Assembly: GCA_027347545.1 (NCBI GenBank)
Contig: DAIEQT010000291.1
Location: 1-7,232 of the forward strand
DNA from: Ignavibacteria bacterium
Lineage (GTDB): Bacteria; Bacteroidota; Ignavibacteria; Ignavibacteriales; Melioribacteraceae
DNA: 7,232 nt
Direction: 5' to 3'
Both the position numbers and the translations under genes were made by a program. The notes below the pieces were generated by a model. The model was not told where the DNA came from, searched no databases, and saw nothing but the letters and a program-made list of their open reading frames with translations. Positions 6,241 through 7,232 of this stretch are shown one piece after another; within the stretch, counting starts at the first letter, position 1, and every line of letters begins with the position of its first letter.

Positions 6241-6268
6241 AATGGGTTATCGCGAAGGGTAACCCATT
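6241..6268 (-). terminator. Hairpin just past the reconstructed DUF6266-like gene end
   Basis: AATGGGTTA (6241-6249) and TAACCCATT (6260-6268) form a perfect 9-pair stem with a 10-base loop. On the minus strand it begins 11 bases after the TAA at 6282-6280, where a terminator would be expected. The following bases (TGCTTCTCTC) are pyrimidine-rich but not a true T-run, so termination would be weak. Confidence 0.45.
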
Positions 6269-6279
6269 CTTGAAATAAG

Positions 6280-6456
6280 TTAGTTGAGTTTAGTGAAGGT
6301 GGAAGAGTTCTGCACGACCTTTCCATCAGCGGTTTTGGTTACGACACACACATACAAAATACTATGCTGATACTTTGCAGCAATAATTTTCTGAGACGCA
6401 TTTAGATCGATTTCTAAATCGTATGTCTGAGCGAAGTTATGCGCAGCAACTTCTTT
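6280..6456 (-). pseudogene. Detached C-terminal part of the DUF6266-like gene, after an in-frame TAA
   Basis: Directly after the TAA at 6459-6457, the same frame stays open for 58 codons and ends at a TAA at 6282-6280. The translation looks like real protein: AAHNFAQTYDLEIDLNASQ, then a strand-rich end with HSILYVCVVTKTADGKVVQN. This matches the beta-strand C-terminus expected for the family (a strand with 'v.a.i..DGK.vsnS'). It has no Met codon for restarting. A single base change from AAA (Lys) to TAA explains the break. Without that stop the gene would be 227 codons. It is therefore either a recent nonsense mutation or, less likely, a readthrough extension. Confidence 0.7.
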
Positions 6457-6963
6457 TTAAAGAGAAATGATTTTGGACGGCTCGTCTGCTTCATTTTCCG
6501 GCTCATGGTAGCAGACAAGAGCATTTGCAGAAAGATTGACTTCATCAGTACCGAATACCGAAGCAGTATTGAGTATTGGAATTGTTGCAGTGATTTTGTC
6601 GGCGGCGACAGCAGCAACTGCTATCTGCAAAGGAAATCCTTCCAGAGCGAGAATATTCTGCTCGCTTGGTTTGTCAATACCGGAAAAAGCAAAGTTAGCT
6701 TTGAAGATTGCATTAAAAGCGGAAATGCCGGAACTCTTTACTTTATTCCAGATGGAAGATAGAGCAGATAAAGATAAAACGCTCTTTGAGAAGTTTGCAG
6801 TAACTGCAAACTTTGCACGGACTTCGAGAGAAGCCGGGTCTTGACTCGCATTGAAACTAGATGGGCGAGCTGCCATGATAGTTCTCCCCTCGACTGTTCT
6901 TGCCGAAAGGTTACCAAGTTTTCCTTTCATATTGCCAATTACATTACCAGATAGTATAGCCAT
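6457..6963 (-). CDS. DUF6266-like protein, ending at an in-frame TAA
   Basis: The 168-residue open part starts MAILSGNVIGNMKGKLGNLS, followed by ARTVEGRTIMAARPS, a QDPASLEVRAKFAVTANF segment (41-58) and WNKVKSSGISAFNAIFKANF (72-91). The order 'short strand, GkvGnl, G-x-T-hydrophobic, P, then x-x-RAKF helix, then SAFN' is that of DUF6266-type proteins of Bacteroidota, whose function is unknown. The C-terminal part is cut off by TAA at 6459-6457 but is still present downstream. Start: the ATG at 6963 has AAAGGAG with 8-base spacing; a longer frame to 7029 has no such support. Stop-free, protein-like sequence on both sides of the TAA suggests the break is recent. Confidence 0.8.
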   Translation of the reverse strand: MAILSGNVIGNMKGKLGNLSARTVEGRTIMAARPSSFNASQDPASLEVRAKFAVTANFSKSVLSLSALSSIWNKVKSSGISAFNAIFKANFAFSGIDKPSEQNILALEGFPLQIAVAAVAADKITATIPILNTASVFGTDEVNLSANALVCYHEPENEADEPSKIISL

Positions 6964-6971
6964 TGTAAGTA

Positions 6972-6978
6972 CTCCTTT
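6972..6978 (-). promoter_or_regulatory. Shine-Dalgarno site of the DUF6266-like gene
   Basis: AAAGGAG read leftward, 8 bases before the ATG at 6963. The motif and spacing are identical to those before the ArdC-N gene. It decides the start against upstream in-frame codons. Confidence 0.8.
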
Positions 6979-7071
6979 GATAATATTAATTACGGTGTCA
7001 ATTTTAGTTAAGGATATAATTCGAATCACTGTACATTTCTGCGAGTAACCAACTATGACTGTAGTTAATAA

Positions 7072-7232
7072 TTAACGCTGATAGATGAAAACCCGATGGC
7101 TTGGCAGATACTTGTTATATACTTGTTTCGGGCTGGTTGGAATCTCGCAATAATTCTTCCAATCGAAGCGATTTTCTAGATCGCCTTCGAAAAATAATTG
7201 AGTTGATTGTTCCGAATGCAAGGTGATACTTA
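7072..7232 (-). CDS. C-terminal end of an unknown protein (5' part outside window)
   Basis: From the right window edge a minus frame is open for 52 codons to TAA at 7074-7072. The translation contains HSEQSTQLFFEGDLENRF and then DWKNYCEIPTSPKQVYNKYL, ending SHRVFIYQR. Its mixed charged/aromatic composition is that of a normal soluble protein, and the competing frames hit stops sooner. I do not recognise the family. It lies 108 bases upstream of the DUF6266-like gene on the same strand and may be in the same transcript. Confidence 0.6.
   Translation of the reverse strand, partial: SITLHSEQSTQLFFEGDLENRFDWKNYCEIPTSPKQVYNKYLPSHRVFIYQR

Noticed and set aside
6996..7001. TTGACA on the minus strand before the DUF6266-like gene
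   Set aside because: No -10 element at a usable distance; the nearest TATTAT is only 10 bases away and the 17-base position falls on the Shine-Dalgarno site.
6439..7048. Several plus-strand frames of 65-107 codons
   Set aside because: They are antisense to the DUF6266-like gene, which has a consensus Shine-Dalgarno site and family-like sequence.
7085..7153. Plus-strand 22-codon frame beginning MKTRWLGRYLL
   Set aside because: Very short, no ribosome binding site, and antisense to the better minus-strand partial gene.
4687..7232. Second copy of the tRNA 3' end as an attR site
   Set aside because: Only TTCGAAT-like fragments recur (for example near 4829, 5699 and 7019); none extends beyond about 8 bases of the tRNA end.
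1..7232. CRISPR array
   Set aside because: No set of regularly spaced direct repeats of 20 bases or more on either strand.

Overview
The window looks like chromosomal DNA from a member of the Bacteroidota/Chlorobiota/Ignavibacteriota group. Three things point there: a perfect Bacteroidota-type promoter (TTTG, 19 bases, TAttTTTG) directly before a tRNA gene, A-rich leaders without Shine-Dalgarno sites on the left-hand genes, and a gene resembling the Bacteroidota-associated DUF6266 family. The assignment to the group is an inference, and I cannot name a genus.

Left part (1-4700), ordinary chromosome. A BtuF-like substrate-binding lipoprotein, cut by the window edge, reads leftward and diverges from a secreted TapB/DUF3108-like protein. 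Their 145-base shared upstream region carries GTTAAC-centred palindromes that look like an operator. An APC-superfamily amino acid permease follows and ends at a strong, possibly bidirectional hairpin terminator. A divergent GT4-like glycosyltransferase converges on that terminator. Next come tRNA-Lys(CTT), with its promoter and a strong terminator.

Right part (about 4740-7232), accessory-looking. All supported genes are on the minus strand. In transcription order they are: the C-terminal end of an unknown protein; a DUF6266-like gene interrupted by one in-frame TAA but otherwise open for 58 more codons; about 600 bases without a convincing gene; a doubtful 64-residue ORF; a 62-residue protein starting at GTG; and a stand-alone ArdC N-terminal (ssDNA-binding-like) domain protein. 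The last two are translationally coupled. Genes here carry Shine-Dalgarno sites (AAAGGAG, twice, with identical 8-base spacing), which the left-hand genes lack. Together with the tRNA boundary and direct repeats just past it, this suggests an integrated phage, plasmid or other mobile remnant, although no integrase or duplicated att site is visible.

The most unusual material is the non-coding stretch around 5506-6280. It holds a 233-base unit bounded by 26/27-base inverted repeats with further nested inverted repeats inside, then a second nested palindromic block at 6040-6181, then a hairpin just beyond the reconstructed end of the DUF6266-like gene. These could be small non-autonomous mobile elements or a structured RNA; the sequence alone does not decide.
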